A stretch of 64,000 nt of DNA from NCBI RefSeq assembly GCF_900129905.1, contig NZ_FQXG01000006.1, positions 144,580 through 208,579 of the forward strand, in the 5' to 3' direction. Source of the DNA: Ferrimonas marina. GTDB lineage: Bacteria > Pseudomonadota > Gammaproteobacteria > Enterobacterales > Shewanellaceae. The notes beneath the pieces were generated by a model, which saw nothing but the letters and a program-made list of their open reading frames with translations, was not told the origin of the DNA and did not search any database. A program made the position numbers and the translations under genes. Shown in pieces: positions 1 through 9,078 of the stretch. The number at the start of each line of letters is the position of its first letter. Position 1 is the stretch's first letter.

Positions 1-101
1 ATCGAGACTCTCTCCATGACACGATTGAACCTAGAGTAAAGAGTTAAATCCGGAGCGACAACCCTTTGAAGGCGGGGATAAGAAGGGGGGTTATGAAGAC
101 A

Positions 102-563
102 TTAGAAGCGCCAGCCCAGGGCCAGCTGGATCCGGTTTGCGCTCTGTTCGGCCCGGCTGCTCTGCTGGAACCCCAGCCGCATCAGCCAGCCTTGCTGGCC
201 ATGCCACTGCCAGCCACCGCCGGCGGTCAGGCCCAGGCCGCGCTCGCCATTCAGGTAGAACAGCTGATTGCCCGCCTGCAGATAGAGGGAGTGATCGCCT
301 TGCAGACCAATGCGGCGTTCCAGCAACATCGGCATCTCGTGAAGATCGCCCTGCTCGTCCTGGCCGGTGAGGAAACCGGTGACCAAAGACCAGTGGCGGT
401 GCAGGCGCAGGTGGTATTGGACCCCGGCCACTGAGCTGGATTGGCTCAACTCGCTCTGGGGATCGCTGGTCCAGCCGGTGCTGCCGGCCAGCAACAGGCG
501 ATGCTCCGCCGCCTGAGCGGTGGGCAGTAGCAAGATGCAGGCAATGATCGCAGCTCGAACCAT
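102..563 (-). CDS. small outer-membrane-like protein, unknown function
   Basis: The product is 153 residues. It has a clear Sec signal peptide (hydrophobic run ending AQA-AEH near residue 17) followed by alternating polar/aromatic strands and a C-terminal Phe (ALGWRF), the usual signature of an outer-membrane beta-barrel or its relatives. I chose the ATG at 563 because GGGAGGG stands 5-6 bases upstream of it; an in-frame ATG nine codons further out has no such site and would spoil the signal peptide. The gene lies 49 bases after the ComM gene on the same strand and may be cotranscribed with it. I do not recognise a family, so function is unassigned. Confidence 0.7.
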   Translation of the reverse strand: MVRAAIIACILLLPTAQAAEHRLLLAGSTGWTSDPQSELSQSSSVAGVQYHLRLHRHWSLVTGFLTGQDEQGDLHEMPMLLERRIGLQGDHSLYLQAGNQLFYLNGERGLGLTAGGGWQWHGQQGWLMRLGFQQSSRAEQSANRIQLALGWRF

Positions 564-612
564 GGATTCCCTCCCAATACGGGATCCCAAGTCGACCTGA
601 ACTCGGCTCCGC

Positions 613-2121
613 TTAAATCTCGCCCAGCTGTTTCAGCAGGCGGTCCATGGCTCGGTAGCCCAGCGCCTCCTTGATGTGGTTTTGGTTGACCTGCTCCTGC
701 CCGGCGATGTCCGCCAGGGTACGGGCGACCCGCAAGATACGATGGTAGGCACGCACCGACAGGCCCAGCCGCTCTACCGCCTGCTCGGTGAACTGCATCA
801 GCGGACGGGCAATCCCCAACTCGGGCCCCAACTGGTGGCCAGACAACCCCTGGTTGAGACAGCCCTGTCGAGCCATGGCCCACTGCCGGGCGGCGATCAC
901 CTGGGCAATGGCCTGTTGCTGAGCCCCCTGGGCTGCGGTCGGTCCCTGGCTTAGGGCCCCGGTTGGCAGGCGCGGCACCTCGATACTCAGGTCAAAACGA
1001 TCCAGCAGCGGGCCGGACAATCGTCCAAGGTAGCGACGGATCTGATCCGGGGTATCGCGGCTGCGGGGACCCAGTTCGCCACTGGGGGAGGGATTCATTG
1101 CCGCCACCAGCTGGAACCGGGCGGGGAAGGTGAGCTTGGCGTTGGCGCGGGAGATCACCACCTGGCCGCTCTCCAATGGCTCGCGCAGGTTATCCAGTAC
1201 CGCCCGGGCAAACTCCGGCAGTTCATCCAGGAACAGCACCCCCTGGTGGGCCAGGGAGATCTCGCCAGGCTGCGGGATGGAGCCGCCACCCACCAGCGAC
1301 GGAGCGGAGCTGGAGTGGTGGGGGGCGCGAAATGGCGGCTGCCTCAGATGGGGACGGGTCAGCCCCGCCACCGAGTGCACAGCCGCCACCTCCAGGGCAT
1401 CGGCTAGGCTCAGCGGCGGAAGCAGCTCGGGCAAACAGCTGGCCAGCAGGGTTTTACCGGTGCCGGGTGGGCCCACCATCAGCAGATGGTGGCCACCGCT
1501 GGCGGCAACGATTAAGGCGCGCTTGGCGTGGTCCTGCCCGATGATCCTGTCCAACCCCTGGCCCACCGGCAGTGAGGGCTCCGCATCGTTGTCAGGTTGG
1601 GGCAGGGATTGCTGGCCATGCAGGCTGGCGGTAAGGCTGGCCAGGTTGTCCGCCAGGGCGATGTCCGCATCCGGAACCAGGCGGGCGTCGCTGGCGTTGC
1701 CCTGGGGCAGGAACAGCCGCCGTTGCGCCTGCTGGCCGGCCACGATGGCCGGCAGGATCCCAGGCACCGCACGGAGCTCACCGCCCAAGCCCAGCTCGCC
1801 GTAAAACTCTCTTCTCTGCAGTGATTGTGCGGGTATCTGACCGGAAGCGGCGAGGATCCCCAGGGCAATGGGCAGATCGAAGCGGCCCCCTTGCTTGGGC
1901 AGATCCGCCGGTGCCAGGTTGATGGTGATACGCCGTTGGGGGAAGTCGAATCCGGCGCTTTGCAGCGCAGCACGCACCCGCTCCCTTGCTTCCCTGACCG
2001 AGGCCTCAGGGAGGCCAACCAGAGTGAAGCTGGGCAATCCTCCGGCCAGGTGCGTTTCCACCGTCACCGGTGGTGCCTCGATACCTAATTGTCCACGACT
2101 GATAACCCGTGACAGACCCAT
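613..2121 (-). CDS. comM: YifB/ComM family AAA+ ATPase (Mg-chelatase-like)
   Basis: This 502-residue protein matches the ComM/YifB family in length and layout. An N-terminal Lon-protease-like fold (MGLSRVISRG... with the APADLPKQGGRFDLPIA region) precedes a Mg-chelatase-type AAA+ module with Walker A (GPPGTGKT, about residue 218) and Walker B (LFLDELPEF), then a C-terminal helical domain (SVRAYHRILRVARTLADIAG). In naturally competent Gammaproteobacteria ComM is a hexameric helicase that promotes branch migration during integration of transformed DNA. The start at 2121 fits the family N-terminus and has an upstream AGGAGG-like site. The gene is divergent from the ilv operon, an arrangement also seen in E. 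coli (yifB next to ilvL). Confidence 0.93.
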   Translation of the reverse strand: MGLSRVISRGQLGIEAPPVTVETHLAGGLPSFTLVGLPEASVREARERVRAALQSAGFDFPQRRITINLAPADLPKQGGRFDLPIALGILAASGQIPAQSLQRREFYGELGLGGELRAVPGILPAIVAGQQAQRRLFLPQGNASDARLVPDADIALADNLASLTASLHGQQSLPQPDNDAEPSLPVGQGLDRIIGQDHAKRALIVAASGGHHLLMVGPPGTGKTLLASCLPELLPPLSLADALEVAAVHSVAGLTRPHLRQPPFRAPHHSSSAPSLVGGGSIPQPGEISLAHQGVLFLDELPEFARAVLDNLREPLESGQVVISRANAKLTFPARFQLVAAMNPSPSGELGPRSRDTPDQIRRYLGRLSGPLLDRFDLSIEVPRLPTGALSQGPTAAQGAQQQAIAQVIAARQWAMARQGCLNQGLSGHQLGPELGIARPLMQFTEQAVERLGLSVRAYHRILRVARTLADIAGQEQVNQNHIKEALGYRAMDRLLKQLGEI

Positions 2122-2215
2122 ATGCCCTCCTTGGCGCTGTGTCCGATAGCGTTAAGGGTAGTGTTCCCATCAGGGCTTGGTGTGAAACATTTTGTTACAT
2201 CTGGGCTTCGGGGCT

Positions 2216-2239
2216 GGGTGCAAATAAAGGTTTGCACCC
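2216..2239. promoter_or_regulatory. perfect 9-bp inverted repeat between comM and ilv
   Basis: GGGTGCAAA and TTTGCACCC are exact inverted repeats separated by six bases (TAAAGG). No T-run follows on either strand, so it is not an obvious terminator. Its place in the divergent comM/ilv intergenic region suggests an operator or a 5'-leader hairpin; the binding factor is unknown. Confidence 0.5.
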
Positions 2240-2322
2240 TGTGAGGGCCTATGTTAAACCTAAAAGCGCCCAACAAATGGGCAACGAATTTGATGTATGT
2301 GGCATAGCAGCAGACGAGAACG

Positions 2323-2424
2323 ATGACCAACTTCGCCCAATCCCTAGTGCTAATTCTGATTTCCGTGGTGGTGATTATCACCGGCGGGGGTCGGTCTGTG
2401 GCACGCGGCGAAGCGATACGCTAG
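2323..2424 (+). CDS. ilvL: ilv operon leader peptide
   Basis: This is a 33-codon open frame beginning MTNFAQS. Residues 8-19 read LVLILISVVVII, so 11 of 12 consecutive residues are Leu, Val or Ile. It ends with TAG about 20 bases before a strong hairpin and U-run, and the first structural gene begins 87 bases after the stop. This is the classical layout of multivalent attenuation: ribosome stalling on scarce Leu/Ile/Val codons prevents formation of the terminator. The peptide differs in sequence from the E. coli IlvL, but its composition and position make the assignment strong. Confidence 0.88.
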   Translation: MTNFAQSLVLILISVVVIITGGGRSVARGEAIR

Positions 2425-2442
2425 CGACAAACACACAGGCAC

Positions 2443-2482
2443 AACCCCCCGCACCGACAGGTCCGGGGGGTTTTTGTTTTTT
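2443..2482 (+). terminator. ilv attenuator (intrinsic terminator)
   Basis: AACCCCCC pairs with GGGGGGTT, with an inner ACC/GGT pair around a GACA loop, followed by TTTTTGTTTTTT. It lies between the leader peptide and ilvG and should terminate transcription when branched-chain aminoacyl-tRNAs are plentiful. Confidence 0.88.
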
Positions 2483-2511
2483 AGGCTGTAGCAAGGCAAG
2501 GAGAGGGTGAC

Positions 2512-4194
2512 ATGGCCCAAGGGTTGAGTCAGAACGCAGAGCCAACGTCCGCCATCAGCGGGGCCGAAGCCGTGGTGCAGGCCCTCGTGGATCAGGGCGT
2601 TACGAGCCTGTTTGGCTACCCCGGCGGGGCTATCATGCCGGTGTACGATGCCTTGCTCGACAGCCCGGTGGAGCACCTGTTGTGTCGCCATGAGCAGGGT
2701 GCGGGCTTCGCTGCTCTCGGCTTTGCCCGCGCCTCCGGCCAGGTCGGGGTTTGCCTGGCCACCTCAGGCCCTGGCGCCACCAATCTGATTACCGCCCTGG
2801 CGGACGCCATGATGGATTCGGTGCCGGTGGTGGCCATCACCGGGCAGGTGCCCTCTGCCGCCATCGGTACCGATGCCTTCCAGGAGATCGATCTGCTGGG
2901 TATGTCCCTCTCCTGCACCAAGCACAGCTTCCTGGTGACCGAGCCTGACCAGCTCTGTGCCACCTTGCACCAGGCCTTTGCCCTGGCCCGGGAAGGCCGA
3001 CCCGGCCCGGTGCTGGTGGACATCCCTAAGGACGTACAACAGGCGATGGTGAGCTACCAGGGGCCCCGCCCCCGCCTGGCCGAAGCCAAGACTCAACACT
3101 TTGACGCCGAGCCCTTTGTCCAGATGTTGCAGCAGGCCAAACGCCCCTTGCTGTACGTCGGTGGCGGTGTCGGCATGGCGAACGCCGTAGCACAGCTGCG
3201 TGATTTTCTCGCTGCCACCGGCATGCCTTCGGTCACCACTCTGAAGGGGATCGGCACCATCGCCCCGGGCACGCCGGGCTTTCTCGGCATGCTGGGGATG
3301 CACGGCAGCAAGGCAGCTAACCTGGCGGTGCAGGGCTGCGATCTGCTGATGGTGGTGGGCGCCCGCTTCGATGACCGGGTCACCGGCAAGCTCGACACCT
3401 TTGCCCCCAATGCCCAGGTGATCCACCTGGACATCGATGCGGCGGAGATCGGCAAGCGCCGTGCCGCCACCCTCTCCTCCAACGAGGATCTGCGCCAGGT
3501 GTTGCCGGCGCTTCAATCCGCCCTGTCGGTTCAGACCTGGCGCCAGCAATGTGAAGCGGTGGCCGCCGAGAGCGCCCCTCGCTACGACCATCCGGGCCCG
3601 CGGATCTTCGCCCCGGCCCTGCTTAAGCAGTTGAGCGAGCAGCTGCCCCACCGCGCCGTGGTCTCCTGCGATGTTGGCCAGCACCAGATGTGGGTGGCCC
3701 AGCACATGCAGTTTGATGGTCCCGAGAATCACCTCTCCAGCGCCGGCCTGGGCACCATGGGTTTTGGCTTGCCGGTGGCGATCGGTGCCCAGAAGGCCCG
3801 GCCGGAGGATCTCTCGGTACTGGTCTCCGGCGATGGCTCTTTCATGATGAACGTGCAGGAGCTCACCACCATCAAGCGCGACCGCCTGCCGGTGAAGATC
3901 CTGATCCTCGACAACCAGCGCTTGGGCATGGTGAAGCAGTGGCAGGAGCTGTTCTTTGAGCAGCGCTACAGCGAGACCAACCTGTCGGACAACCCGGAGT
4001 TTGTCACCCTGGCTTCTGCCTTCGACATCCCCGGCCGTCACATCTGGCATAAGGGCCAGATCGACGCTGCCCTGACCGAAATGCTGGAGGCCGACGGCCC
4101 CTTCCTGCTGCACGTATCCATTTCCGAGCAAGACAATGTATGGCCCCTGGTGCCGCCCGGCGCGGCGAACGATCAAATGATGGAGCGAGAATGA
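2512..4194 (+). CDS. ilvG: acetolactate synthase II, large (catalytic) subunit
   Basis: This 560-residue thiamine-diphosphate enzyme condenses two pyruvates, or pyruvate with 2-oxobutyrate, in the first common step of Val/Leu/Ile synthesis. The order is an N-terminal pyrimidine-binding domain with the catalytic Glu in RHEQGA (E61), a central FAD-binding domain, and a C-terminal diphosphate-binding domain with the GDGS...N motif ([13 protein letters not shown]). The reading frame is intact, unlike the frameshifted ilvG of E. coli K-12. The ATG at 2512 is preceded by AAGGAGAG. The stop codon overlaps the start of ilvM, so the two subunits are probably translationally coupled. Confidence 0.96.
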   Translation: MAQGLSQNAEPTSAISGAEAVVQALVDQGVTSLFGYPGGAIMPVYDALLDSPVEHLLCRHEQGAGFAALGFARASGQVGVCLATSGPGATNLITALADAMMDSVPVVAITGQVPSAAIGTDAFQEIDLLGMSLSCTKHSFLVTEPDQLCATLHQAFALAREGRPGPVLVDIPKDVQQAMVSYQGPRPRLAEAKTQHFDAEPFVQMLQQAKRPLLYVGGGVGMANAVAQLRDFLAATGMPSVTTLKGIGTIAPGTPGFLGMLGMHGSKAANLAVQGCDLLMVVGARFDDRVTGKLDTFAPNAQVIHLDIDAAEIGKRRAATLSSNEDLRQVLPALQSALSVQTWRQQCEAVAAESAPRYDHPGPRIFAPALLKQLSEQLPHRAVVSCDVGQHQMWVAQHMQFDGPENHLSSAGLGTMGFGLPVAIGAQKARPEDLSVLVSGDGSFMMNVQELTTIKRDRLPVKILILDNQRLGMVKQWQELFFEQRYSETNLSDNPEFVTLASAFDIPGRHIWHKGQIDAALTEMLEADGPFLLHVSISEQDNVWPLVPPGAANDQMMERE

Positions 4195-4451
4195 TGAGCG
4201 AACATACTATCTACATCGATATGAACCCCAGCGCCGAGGTGATGGAGCGGGTACTGCGGGTGACGCGCCACCGGGGCTTTGCCGTAGCCCAGATGCAGAT
4301 GCAGTGCCTGGGTGGCAACAGTGAGATGGCGGTGACCGTGGTCAGTGAGCGGCCGATCGAGCAATTGACACGTCAATTGGATAAGTTATATGACGTAAAT
4401 CACTGTCGGCTGGCGCCGGCGGTGGCCGCCAGCGCAGCCGCGATGGCCTGA
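4191..4451 (+). CDS. ilvM: acetolactate synthase II, small (regulatory) subunit
   Basis: The product is an 86-residue single ACT-domain protein ([20 protein letters not shown]... with [13 protein letters not shown]), matching IlvM in size and in the RVLRVxRHRGF block. It binds and activates the IlvG catalytic subunit. Two adjacent ATG codons (4191 and 4194) overlap the ilvG stop (ATGATGA). GGAG at 4182 suits either, with 4194 slightly better spaced. It is followed after 15 bases by ilvE. Confidence 0.93.
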   Translation: MMSEHTIYIDMNPSAEVMERVLRVTRHRGFAVAQMQMQCLGGNSEMAVTVVSERPIEQLTRQLDKLYDVNHCRLAPAVAASAAAMA

Positions 4452-4466
4452 AGAATTTGAAGGAGT

Positions 4467-5441
4467 ATGAGTGTGAGCCAAGCCGACTACATCTGGTTTA
4501 ACGGGAAGATGGTGCCATTTCAGGACGCCAAGGTGCATGTATTGAGCCACGCGCTCCACTATGGCTCCTCGGTGTTTGAGGGGATCCGGGCCTACAAGAC
4601 CCCGAAGGGTGCGGCGGTGTTCCGTCTTAAAGAGCACGTTCAACGGCTGTACGACTCCGCCAAGATCTACCGTATGCCGATCCCCTATGAGCTGGAGACC
4701 CTGGTGCAGGCTTGTAAGGACGCGGTCAGCCAGAACGGGCTGGACTCTGCCTACATCCGTCCGCTGGCATTCTATGGCCAGGTGGGTCTGGGGGTGAATG
4801 TCCCCGCCGACAGCCAGGCCGAGGTGATGATCGCCGCCTTCCCCTGGGGCGCCTACCTGGGTGAGGAAGCGCTGGAGTCCGGCGTTGATGCCTGCATCTC
4901 CAGCTGGAACCGGGCCGCGCCCAATACCATCCCCACCGCCGCCAAGGCCGGTGGCAACTACCTCTCCTCCGCCCTGATCGGCGGTGAAGCCCGCCGCCAT
5001 GGCTACGCCGAAGGGATCGCCCTGGACGTCAATGGCCAGATCTCCGAGGGTGCCGGCGAGAACCTGTTCGTGATCAAGAAGGGCGTGCTGATCACCCCGC
5101 CGGCCACCGCCGCCATCCTGCCTGGGATCACCCGTGACACCCTGATGACCCTGGCCCGCGACGCCGGCTACGAGGTACGGGAAGAGCCGCTGGCCCGCGA
5201 AGCCCTCTACCTGGCGGATGAGATCTTTATGACCGGCACCGCCGCCGAAGTGGTGCCGGTGCGCAGTGTCGATGGCATCGAGGTAGGCTGCGGCGCCCGT
5301 GGCCCCATCACCCAGGCCCTGCAGGAGCGCTTCTTCGGCCTGTTCGATGGCTCTACCGAAGACAAGTGGGGCTGGCTGGACTACGTCAGCCAGGAAGACC
5401 CCAACAGCTTTGAGGCCCACACCCAGGCCTGCGTTTTGTAA
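4467..5441 (+). CDS. ilvE: branched-chain amino acid aminotransferase
   Basis: This class IV PLP aminotransferase catalyses the last step of Leu, Ile and Val synthesis. It is close to the E. coli enzyme along its whole length, including ADYIWFNG, HALHYGSSVFEGIR, the PLP lysine in AAKAGGNY (K160) and the C-terminal DKWGWLDYV. The start is uncertain by two codons: the ATG at 4467 stands only one base after GGAG, whereas an in-frame GTG at 4473 has ideal 7-base spacing and may be the true start. The C-terminus extends about 15 residues beyond the E. coli protein. It sits within the ilvGMEDA operon. Confidence 0.95.
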   Translation: MSVSQADYIWFNGKMVPFQDAKVHVLSHALHYGSSVFEGIRAYKTPKGAAVFRLKEHVQRLYDSAKIYRMPIPYELETLVQACKDAVSQNGLDSAYIRPLAFYGQVGLGVNVPADSQAEVMIAAFPWGAYLGEEALESGVDACISSWNRAAPNTIPTAAKAGGNYLSSALIGGEARRHGYAEGIALDVNGQISEGAGENLFVIKKGVLITPPATAAILPGITRDTLMTLARDAGYEVREEPLAREALYLADEIFMTGTAAEVVPVRSVDGIEVGCGARGPITQALQERFFGLFDGSTEDKWGWLDYVSQEDPNSFEAHTQACVL

Positions 5442-5450
5442 GGATCAGTC

Positions 5451-7286
5451 ATGCCGAAGTACCGCTCTGCCACCTCCACCGCCGGCCGCAACATGGCCGG
5501 TGCCCGCGCCCTGTGGCGCGCCACGGGAATGACCGATGACGACTTCGGCAAGCCGATCATCGCCATCGCCAACTCCTACACCCAGTTTGTCCCCGGTCAT
5601 GTCCACCTTAAGGACATGGGGGATCTGGTGGCCGGTGCCATCGAGCAGGCCGGCGGCGTGTCCAAGGAGTTCAACACCATCGCCGTGGACGACGGCATCG
5701 CCATGGGCCACGGCGGCATGCTCTATTCGCTGCCCAGCCGCGAGTTGATCGCTGACTCGGTGGAATACATGGTCAATGCCCACTGCGCCGATGCGCTGGT
5801 GTGCATCTCCAACTGCGACAAGATCACCCCGGGAATGCTGATGGCGGCATTGCGCCTCAATATCCCGGTGGTGTTCGTCTCCGGTGGCCCGATGGAGGCC
5901 GGCAAGACCAAGCTGTCGGATCAAATCATCAAGCTGGACCTGGTGGACGCCATGGTTCAGGCCGCCGATCCCAACGTCTCCGATGAGCAGGCAGAGCAGG
6001 TGGAGCGCAGTGCCTGTCCCACCTGTGGCTCCTGCTCCGGCATGTTCACCGCCAACTCGATGAACTGTCTAACCGAGGCGCTGGGCTTGTCGCTGCCGGG
6101 CAACGGCTCGATGCTGGCCACCCATGCCGACCGTCGCCAGCTGTTCCTGGAGGCGGGGCGCCGGGTGGTCGAACTGACCCAGCGCTACTACCAGCAGGAC
6201 GACGAATCCGTGCTGCCCCGCAACATCGCCAACCGTCAGGCGTTCCAGAACGCCATGTCGCTGGACATCGCCATGGGCGGCTCCACCAACACCATCCTCC
6301 ATCTGCTGGCCGCGGCCCAGGAGGCGGAGGTGGACTTCACCATGGCGGACATCGATGCCCTGTCCCGCGAGGTGCCCAACCTGTGCAAGGTGGCACCGGC
6401 AACACCGCAATACCATATGGAGGACGTGCACCGGGCCGGTGGGGTGATGGCGCTGCTGGGTGAGCTGGCTAAGGGCGGTTTGATCCACACCGGTGTCGGC
6501 CATGTGGCCGGTGACTCCCTGGCAGATGTGCTGTCCCGCTGGGACATCGGTGCAAGCGCTGCTCGTGACAATGGTGCCCACGACTTCTATCGGGCCGGAC
6601 CGGCGGGGATCCGCACCACCAAGGCGTTCTCCCAGGAATGCCGCTGGGACAGCCTGGATCTGGATCGCGAAGCGGGCTGCATCCGCACCATTGAGCATGC
6701 CTACAGTCAGGATGGCGGATTGGCGGTACTGTCCGGCAACCTGGCCCCCAACGGCTGCGTGGTGAAAACCGCCGGGGTACCGGACAGCTGCCTGACCTTC
6801 CGTGGCCCGGCCCGGGTCTACGACAGCCAGGACGCGGCGGTGGCCGGGATCCTTGAGGGTGAGGTCAAGGCCGGTGAGGTGGTGGTGATCCGCTACGAAG
6901 GCCCGAAAGGGGGCCCGGGGATGCAGGAGATGCTCTATCCCACCAGCTACCTCAAATCCATGGGGTTGGGTCAGGCCTGTGCCCTGGTCACCGATGGCCG
7001 CTTCTCCGGTGGCACCTCCGGGCTGTCCATCGGCCACGTTTCGCCGGAAGCGGCGGCGGGGGGCGACATCGCCATCGTCGAGACCGGCGATCTGATCGAG
7101 ATCGATATCCCCGGCCGCACCATCCGCTTCGTGCTGGACGACGCCACCCTGGCAGCCCGTCGGGCGGCCTGTGCCTACCGTCCGCAGCGCCAGCGTGCGG
7201 TTTCCCTGGCCCTCAAGGCCTATGCCCACCTGGCCACCAGTGCCGATCTGGGCGCGGTGCGGGATCGCAGCAAGCTGGAGGAGTAA
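5451..7286 (+). CDS. ilvD: dihydroxy-acid dehydratase
   Basis: This 611-residue Fe-S dehydratase converts dihydroxyvalerate and dihydroxymethylvalerate to the 2-oxo acids in branched-chain synthesis. Family landmarks are present: [10 protein letters not shown] and [19 protein letters not shown] carry the cluster cysteines, and the C-terminal [20 protein letters not shown] block belongs to the swivel domain. The start at 5451 follows AAGGATC and lies nine bases after ilvE. Two bases separate its stop from the ilvA start, which suggests tight coupling. The length matches the usual 610-620 residues. Confidence 0.96.
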   Translation: MPKYRSATSTAGRNMAGARALWRATGMTDDDFGKPIIAIANSYTQFVPGHVHLKDMGDLVAGAIEQAGGVSKEFNTIAVDDGIAMGHGGMLYSLPSRELIADSVEYMVNAHCADALVCISNCDKITPGMLMAALRLNIPVVFVSGGPMEAGKTKLSDQIIKLDLVDAMVQAADPNVSDEQAEQVERSACPTCGSCSGMFTANSMNCLTEALGLSLPGNGSMLATHADRRQLFLEAGRRVVELTQRYYQQDDESVLPRNIANRQAFQNAMSLDIAMGGSTNTILHLLAAAQEAEVDFTMADIDALSREVPNLCKVAPATPQYHMEDVHRAGGVMALLGELAKGGLIHTGVGHVAGDSLADVLSRWDIGASAARDNGAHDFYRAGPAGIRTTKAFSQECRWDSLDLDREAGCIRTIEHAYSQDGGLAVLSGNLAPNGCVVKTAGVPDSCLTFRGPARVYDSQDAAVAGILEGEVKAGEVVVIRYEGPKGGPGMQEMLYPTSYLKSMGLGQACALVTDGRFSGGTSGLSIGHVSPEAAAGGDIAIVETGDLIEIDIPGRTIRFVLDDATLAARRAACAYRPQRQRAVSLALKAYAHLATSADLGAVRDRSKLEE

Positions 7287-7288
7287 GT

Positions 7289-8863
7289 ATGACGGCGCAG
7301 GCGCAACCCCAGGTGGCACTGGCCACCTCACCCGGTGACAGCCCCCTGGTACGGGAGACCCTGCGCCAGATCCTGATGGCACCGGTCTACGATGTGGCCC
7401 GCCACACCGACCTGTCGCCGCTGAATAAGCTGTCGGCCCGACTGGGCACCCGGGTCTGGCTCAAGCGGGAAGATCAGCAGCCGGTGCACTCTTTCAAGCT
7501 GCGTGGCGCCTTCAACAAGCTGCATACCCTCACTGCTGAGCAGAAGGCAGCGGGGGTGGTGGCGGCTTCCGCCGGTAACCACGCCCAGGGGGTGGCGATG
7601 GCGGCCAAGCGGGCGGGGATCCGCGCGGTGATCCTGATGCCCACCACCACCCCGGAGATCAAGGTTCAGGCGGTACAGAGCCATGGCGGTGAGGTGGTGC
7701 TGCACGGCAGCAGCTTCGATGAGGCCTATGCCGAGGCGATGCGCCTGGCCGAGGTGGAGGGGCTGACCCTGGTGCCGCCCTTTGACGATGCCGCGGTGAT
7801 CGCAGGTCAGGGCACCGTGGCCCAGGAGCTGCTGCAGCAGAAGCGCGATCTGGACATGGTGTTTGTGCCGGTGGGCGGCGGTGGCCTGATCGCCGGTATG
7901 GCCGCTTACATCAAGGCGTTGGCCCCGAACGTTCGGGTGATCGGGGTGGAGCCGGAGGATGCGGCCTGCTTGCAGGCCGCCCTGGTGGCGGATCAGCCGG
8001 TCACCCTGGAACGGGTTGGGCTGTTTGCCGATGGGGTGGCGGTCAAGCGCATCGGCACCGCGCCATTTGAACTGGCCCGGCTCTGCGTCGACGAGGTGAT
8101 CACCGTTAACTCCGACGAGATCTGCGCCGCAGTGCAGGACATCTACGAGGATACCCGGGCCATTGCCGAACCGGCCGGAGCGCTGTCGGTGGCTGGCCTG
8201 AAGCGCTACTGCCAGCTCAACGCCATTGGGCCGGAGCAGAAGCTGGCGGCGGTTCTGTCCGGCGCCAACATCAACTTCCACAGCCTGCGCTATGTGTCGG
8301 AGCGCTGTGAGCTGGGTGAGGGCAAGGAGGCGGTGCTGGCGGTCACTATTCCAGAGCGTCAGGGCGCCTTCCTGCAGTTCTGCCGCTTGCTGGGCCAGCG
8401 CAGCATCACCGAGTTCAACTACCGCCTCAGCGGCCGTGACCGGGCCAGTGTCTTTGTCGGGATCCGACTCAAGCAGCATGAGGAGCTGGCGGCGATCTGC
8501 CACAGCCTGACCGAGGCGGGCTATCCGCATCAGGACCTGTCCGGCGACGAGACCGCCAAGCTGCACGTGCGCTACATGGTGGGGGGCGTGCCCCCGGAGC
8601 CGCTGTCAGAGCGGCTTTACCAGTTGGAGTTTCCCGAGCAGCCCGGGGCGCTGGAGCGCTTCCTGACGCAATTGGGGGATCGCTGGAACATCTCGCTGTT
8701 CCATTATCGCAACCACGGCGCCGCCTCCGGTCGGGTGCTGCTGGGGCTGGAGGTAGACGAGGCGGACCGTGCGGCGTTGACCGCGCGCTTGGACAGCCTG
8801 CAGATGGATTGTCGTGAGGTGACCGACAGCCCGGCCTACCGCTTTTTCCTGCGCAAAGGCTAG
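7289..8863 (+). CDS. ilvA: biosynthetic threonine deaminase
   Basis: This 524-residue PLP enzyme deaminates threonine to 2-oxobutyrate, the committed step to isoleucine. The catalytic domain has the PLP lysine in HSFKLRGAFNK (K70), the ASAGNHAQGVA loop and the glycine-rich VPVGGGGLIAGM phosphate-binding segment. The C-terminal roughly 180 residues form the two ACT-like subdomains through which isoleucine inhibits and valine activates (RQGAFLQFCRLLG; QPGALERFLTQLG). This identifies the long biosynthetic form rather than catabolic TdcB. GAGGAGT precedes the ATG. It is the last gene of the operon and is followed by a terminator. No ilvC lies in the window. Confidence 0.96.
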   Translation: MTAQAQPQVALATSPGDSPLVRETLRQILMAPVYDVARHTDLSPLNKLSARLGTRVWLKREDQQPVHSFKLRGAFNKLHTLTAEQKAAGVVAASAGNHAQGVAMAAKRAGIRAVILMPTTTPEIKVQAVQSHGGEVVLHGSSFDEAYAEAMRLAEVEGLTLVPPFDDAAVIAGQGTVAQELLQQKRDLDMVFVPVGGGGLIAGMAAYIKALAPNVRVIGVEPEDAACLQAALVADQPVTLERVGLFADGVAVKRIGTAPFELARLCVDEVITVNSDEICAAVQDIYEDTRAIAEPAGALSVAGLKRYCQLNAIGPEQKLAAVLSGANINFHSLRYVSERCELGEGKEAVLAVTIPERQGAFLQFCRLLGQRSITEFNYRLSGRDRASVFVGIRLKQHEELAAICHSLTEAGYPHQDLSGDETAKLHVRYMVGGVPPEPLSERLYQLEFPEQPGALERFLTQLGDRWNISLFHYRNHGAASGRVLLGLEVDEADRAALTARLDSLQMDCREVTDSPAYRFFLRKG

Positions 8864-8883
8864 CTGGGCATCACCGGGATAAC

Positions 8884-8910
8884 AGGAGGCTTCGGCCTCC
8901 TTTTTTGTTT
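8884..8910 (+). terminator. intrinsic terminator after ilvA
   Basis: GGAGGC, a TTCG tetraloop, then GCCTCC, is followed by TTTTTTGTTT, 20 bases after the ilvA stop. It closes the ilvGMEDA operon. Confidence 0.93.
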
Positions 8911-9078
8911 GAGCGGCCTTCATTGTCGGTTGTTCAGCTTACCGACAGCTAGCAAGTGATTAACTAATAACGCAAACGGTTACAAAAAGTTGGTAACCCA
9001 AGGGAGTGCTCCCGGTACAATGCCCGTGCGCTGCGCAAGGTGGCGCGTGAGGTGGCTGTAGTTGAAAGGAATCTGAAG

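Noticed and set aside
2181-2201. Possible CRP site upstream of ilv (TGTGA ... TTACA)
   Set aside because: The half-sites are nine bases apart instead of six, and the right half is imperfect.
8990-9021. TTGGTA and TACAAT 20 bases apart with GGGAG-TG-CTCCC between, resembling a MerR-type promoter before the RND operon
   Set aside because: The dyad is only five bases per arm, no MerR-family gene is adjacent, and the hexamers are partial matches; too weak to claim.
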